Origin: Bordetella ansorpii
Lineage (GTDB): Bacteria > Pseudomonadota > Gammaproteobacteria > Burkholderiales > Burkholderiaceae_B
NCBI RefSeq assembly: GCF_900078705.1
Contig: NZ_FKIF01000006.1
Location: 992,001-1,056,000 of the forward strand
Direction: 5' to 3'
DNA: 64,000 nt
The translations under genes were made by a program, and so were the position numbers. Positions 61,501 to 64,000 of this stretch are shown piece by piece (position 1 is the stretch's first letter; each line of letters starts with the position of its first letter). The notes below the pieces were generated by a model. That model had not been told where the DNA came from. It saw only the letters and a list, made by a program, of their open reading frames with translations, and did no database searches.

Positions 61501-61948
61501 GGACGGCCTCGTTCAAGTTCTGGATCTGCGCGGTCAGCTCGGAAATCAGATGGTTCTGCCGCTCGATGGTCTGGGCCTGCGCCGTGGCGCGTTCGGTCAG
61601 ACCGGCCAACTGCGCCTTCACGTCGCCCATCTCGCGCAGGATGTCGTTGCGCTCCTTGTAGGCCGCGTTGGCATCTTCGCGCGCCTGGCGGGCGTTCTGC
61701 CGCTCGACCTGCAGCTGCTGCTCCAGGCGTTCGATGCTGTCCCGTTCGGACTTCGCGCCTGCCAGCGACACGGACAGGCGCGCCAGCAGGATGGGCAGCA
61801 CCTTCCACGCGGCGCCGCCGCCGACCAGGATCGTCACGATGTACGCGACGATCTGGCCGACGCTGAGCGCCTCGGCGGAGACCGCGGCCGCGCCGGGATC
61901 TCCGGCCGCCAGCGGCAACATCATTGCCATGGACTCGAGTAACGCCAT
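61484..61948 (-). CDS. phage membrane/coiled-coil protein of unknown function
   Basis: The 154-residue protein has a membrane segment (VGQIVAYIVTILVGGGAAWKVLPILLA, residues ~30-56) followed by a long coiled coil (SERDSIERLEQQLQVERQNARQAREDANAAYKERNDILREM) to the C-terminus. AAGGGGAA lies upstream of the ATG. It follows the amidase gene by 13 bases. A role as a holin-like or spacer protein in lysis is possible from position; nothing more is seen. Confidence 0.65.
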   Translation of the reverse strand: MALLESMAMMLPLAAGDPGAAAVSAEALSVGQIVAYIVTILVGGGAAWKVLPILLARLSVSLAGAKSERDSIERLEQQLQVERQNARQAREDANAAYKERNDILREMGDVKAQLAGLTERATAQAQTIERQNHLISELTAQIQNLNEAVHGKNA

Positions 61949-61961
61949 AGCGGATTCCCCT

Positions 61962-62477
61962 TCATTGCGCCTCGGCGATCAGGACGTCGGCGACGGCGAT
62001 GGCCAGGGCTTCTTTATTGGCTTGGTAAAGCAAGAGATCGGTTGGGTTGGTGAGAAAGAACAGTTCACAGATCACGCCGCCCGCGCGGACGAAACCCAGG
62101 CGGACATGCTGGCCCGCGCTTTCGCCCTTGGCGCCACGGCTGGGGATGCCGAGAACGGCGGAGATGGCCTCGCACAGGCGGCCGCCGAAAGCCTGTTCGT
62201 CGGGGCGGCTGAGGGTCTCGACGCCGGTGGCGGTGCGCGGGCCGGCGTTGCAGTGGAATTCGACGGCCAGACTGCCGGGTTGGATGAGGCGAATGGCGTC
62301 GGCCAGCGGCAGATTGTGGGGACCGGAGCCGTCGGTGATGGGGTTGGCGCCGAGTTCGCGCAATTGGGCAGCGACGAGATTGCGGAACTCGGTGACGATG
62401 ATGGCTTCGGTGGTGTCGTTGGCGACTGCGCCGGGGTCGGCGTTGCTGTGGCCGGCGGTGATGACGATGGGGCGCAT
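61962..62477 (-). CDS. phage N-acetylmuramoyl-L-alanine amidase (Amidase_3 endolysin)
   Basis: The 171-residue protein is a compact zinc amidase. Motifs are ITAGHSNADPGAV (zinc His), TEFRNLVAAQLRELGA (zinc Glu), LAVEFHCNAGP (second zinc His) and VICELFFLTNPTD (catalytic Glu). It would cut the amide between MurNAc and the stem peptide for phage lysis. No export signal is visible, so it needs a holin. The ATG at 62477 starts the fold; the longer frame upstream is non-homologous. Confidence 0.86.
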   Translation of the reverse strand: MRPIVITAGHSNADPGAVANDTTEAIIVTEFRNLVAAQLRELGANPITDGSGPHNLPLADAIRLIQPGSLAVEFHCNAGPRTATGVETLSRPDEQAFGGRLCEAISAVLGIPSRGAKGESAGQHVRLGFVRAGGVICELFFLTNPTDLLLYQANKEALAIAVADVLIAEAQ

Positions 62478-62575
62478 TGATTTCTCCAGGAAATGCAGGA
62501 ATGGAGCCTGCCGCCCTGTTAAGGCACGGCAGGACCAGCGTGCCGGCAAGGCACGGGAATCGAGGAAGCCTCGTA

Positions 62576-64000
62576 TCACCTTGCGAACGACAGGACGGCC
62601 AATCGACCGCCCCAGGCATTCGGTCTGTCGCGGTTGCCTTCAACCGTGAAGGTGTGCGTTCCCGCTGAAAGACCCGTCAGCGCCAAGCTTTGGGACGTGA
62701 AGCTCGAACCATCTATCCAATCCGTCAATGCATTGCCATCGAGCAGCAACCGGTAGGTTCCACCCGGGACGTAGACCAGTGTGTATCCCCCATCACCCCC
62801 ACCCTGCTGATTCCACTGGGCAGGCGGCAGCGTCGCACTGAATACACACACCGCATTGGAATTCGAGTTCTTGATGGGGAACGTCAGGCTGGCCGACGAC
62901 GTACCTGACCCCTGCCCCCAGTAGTTGAGGGAGAAGCCGGTCGCGTTGCCCGTGGTCACCGCCCCGTCCGCCAAATGCAGCGTGTCGATCGACGCCGTTC
63001 CGATCTTGGCACTCGTGATCGACGCATTCTGGATCTTGGCGCTGGTGATCGAGGCATCCTGGATCTTGGCACTGGTGATCGCGGCATCGGCAATCTTCGC
63101 GTTCGTGATCGCAGCATTGTCGATATGCGCGTTCTTGATCCAGCCCGTTCCGATCAGCGCCTGGTTCATGAACACCTGGCCGTTCTGCACGACGAAAGGC
63201 GTCATCACGGACCCGCTGGACTCGTCCAGAATCGCCACGCGTTCGGCGGCCAGCAGTATCTGCGAGATGATCTTGTTCTCGTCCTTCTCGACCCCGACGG
63301 CGATGCCCGCCAGATATCGGTCGCCGTTCACCGACAGCTGAGTCCTGAGCGTGTACAAGGCGGCCATTTCCGTCGCGATCTGGTTGATCTGGATCTGCGC
63401 CGGCGACGTGTTGTCGATACGGGTCAGCAGATCCTGCGCCAGCTCGGTCTCCGTGATCTCGCCCTTCAGATACTCGAGGATCTCGTCGGCATCCGCGCTG
63501 GCCATGCCCAGCGTGCCGGAACGCTCCGGATACCACGGCCCGATCTCGCCCTGCTTGTCGATCAGGCGCACCCAGAAGTACAACCTGGCCCCGGCCGCCA
63601 ACCCGAAGAGCGTATGCGTGGATTGCGGATAGGCGAATTCGCCAAGCAGCGTGGCCTGCTCGCGGTCATCGTTCTGCGAGTACCAGACCTGGCTGCGCTC
63701 GATGATCGAAGGACCGGTCGGAAAGCCCCAATCCAGCTGGATGCCGAACACCAATGACTTGGCGGTCAGCGAGGTGACGCTGGGCGGCGGCGCGATGGTG
63801 CCCGTCAGTTGCGTCTCCATCGACACGGTCCAGGCGGAGGGAATGTTCGCCGCATTGAGCGCGCGAACCCGTGCAATGTAGGATCCCGCACGGATGTTCT
63901 GCAGCTCCAGGCGCGACGAACTCGTCCGCCCGCCCTCGATCCAGTCGGAGTTGTCGCGGCGCCATTGCACCTGGTACACCACCGCTCCCGACACCTGAGG
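62576..64000 (-). CDS. phage tail-tip / host-specificity protein J-like (5' end beyond window)
   Basis: At least 474 residues are present, and the frame runs off the right edge. Order from the N-terminal side: fibronectin-III-like units (VYQVQWRRDNSDWIEGG ... YIARVRALNAANIPSAWT; a second with RLYFWVRLIDKQGEIGPWY), a DUF1983-like central part (ITETELAQDLLTRIDNTSPAQIQINQIATEMAALYTLRTQL), a decapeptide repeat (ITSAKI units) and a C-terminal beta-rich head (SLNYWGQGSGTSSASLTFP). This is the C-terminal half of lambda-J-type tail-tip proteins. Confidence 0.85.
   Translation of the reverse strand, partial: PQVSGAVVYQVQWRRDNSDWIEGGRTSSSRLELQNIRAGSYIARVRALNAANIPSAWTVSMETQLTGTIAPPPSVTSLTAKSLVFGIQLDWGFPTGPSIIERSQVWYSQNDDREQATLLGEFAYPQSTHTLFGLAAGARLYFWVRLIDKQGEIGPWYPERSGTLGMASADADEILEYLKGEITETELAQDLLTRIDNTSPAQIQINQIATEMAALYTLRTQLSVNGDRYLAGIAVGVEKDENKIISQILLAAERVAILDESSGSVMTPFVVQNGQVFMNQALIGTGWIKNAHIDNAAITNAKIADAAITSAKIQDASITSAKIQNASITSAKIGTASIDTLHLADGAVTTGNATGFSLNYWGQGSGTSSASLTFPIKNSNSNAVCVFSATLPPAQWNQQGGGDGGYTLVYVPGGTYRLLLDGNALTDWIDGSSFTSQSLALTGLSAGTHTFTVEGNRDRPNAWGGRLAVLSFAR
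63001..63120 (-). repeat. four 30-bp tandem units encoding decapeptide repeats in the tail protein
   Basis: Units at 63001, 63031, 63061 and 63091 share a core like GATCTTGGCACTGGTGATCG. On the minus strand they encode repeats such as DASITSAKIQ and DAAITSAKIQ, a trimeric-fibre-type pattern. Flanking half-units extend the array to about 62988-63130. Confidence 0.8.

Larger units (their letters stand above)
60459..64000 (-). mobile_element. left end of a prophage (tail-tip and lysis genes; rest beyond window)
   Basis: Six leftward genes run without break from the window edge: a J-like tail-tip protein, a peptidoglycan amidase, two small membrane proteins and an Rz/Rz1-like pair. This is the late tail-to-lysis order of siphovirus-type prophages. 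The border with the AstE-like gene lies between 60366 and 60458. No integrase, tRNA target or direct repeat was found here; they would be outside. Confidence 0.72.

Noticed and set aside
62988-63130. CRISPR-like array
   Set aside because: The 30-bp units are directly tandem with no unique spacers and translate in frame to tail-fibre decapeptides.

Overview
The window is high-GC chromosomal DNA of a betaproteobacterium of the family Alcaligenaceae, most likely Bordetella or Achromobacter. The reasons are the gene orders rsmI/yraN/diaA/dolP, argB-HAD-slmA, mreBCD-mrdA-rodA and gatCAB, a metXW pair, and four orphan Bug (TctC-type) periplasmic receptors. No rRNA, tRNA or CRISPR array was seen.

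Positions 1-29.7 kb are mainly core genome. In order they hold the end of an RlpA-like protein; DNA and rRNA methyltransferases; yraN-diaA-dolP-thioredoxin; metQ; argB-HAD-slmA; a DASS anion transporter; the leftward rod-shape operon mreBCD-mrdA-rodA; gatCAB; a Phd/PIN toxin-antitoxin pair; pyrE; an exonuclease III gene; small metabolic genes; an APC permease; a porin; an AmpG-like permease; and mqo with a structured leader. From 29.7 to 34.4 kb are leuA, preceded by a leucine-rich leader peptide with rare Leu codons, and metXW, preceded by a SAM-II riboswitch.

From 34.5 to 41.2 kb lies a cluster that reads as a complete (R,S)-sulfolactate degradation module: a GntR regulator, SuyA- and SuyB-like sulfo-lyase subunits, a Bug receptor, an SlcC-like D-2-hydroxyacid dehydrogenase, a ComC-like dehydrogenase and an AEC transporter. 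The two dehydrogenases would interconvert sulfolactate enantiomers so the lyase can release sulfite and pyruvate. Then come a LuxR-type HTH-only protein, a lipoprotein, a lipase-like hydrolase, gshA, a hipBA module with two identically built operators, and three tandem paralogous membrane-anchored proteins.

From 49 to 60.4 kb are two further accessory catabolic clusters. One holds a DUF1932 oxidoreductase, a Bug receptor, an RraA-type aldolase and an FCD GntR regulator. The other holds a LysR regulator, a sulfatase, a Bug receptor, a phosphosulfolactate synthase (ComA) family protein, a second LysR regulator, a fourth Bug receptor and an AstE-like deacylase. The ComA-family gene beside a sulfatase, about 15 kb from a sulfolactate lyase locus, is the most unusual combination in the window.

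The right end (60.46-64.0 kb) is the lysis and tail-tip end of a leftward-transcribed prophage: a J-like tail protein cut by the window edge, an amidase, two membrane proteins and an Rz/Rz1-like spanin pair.
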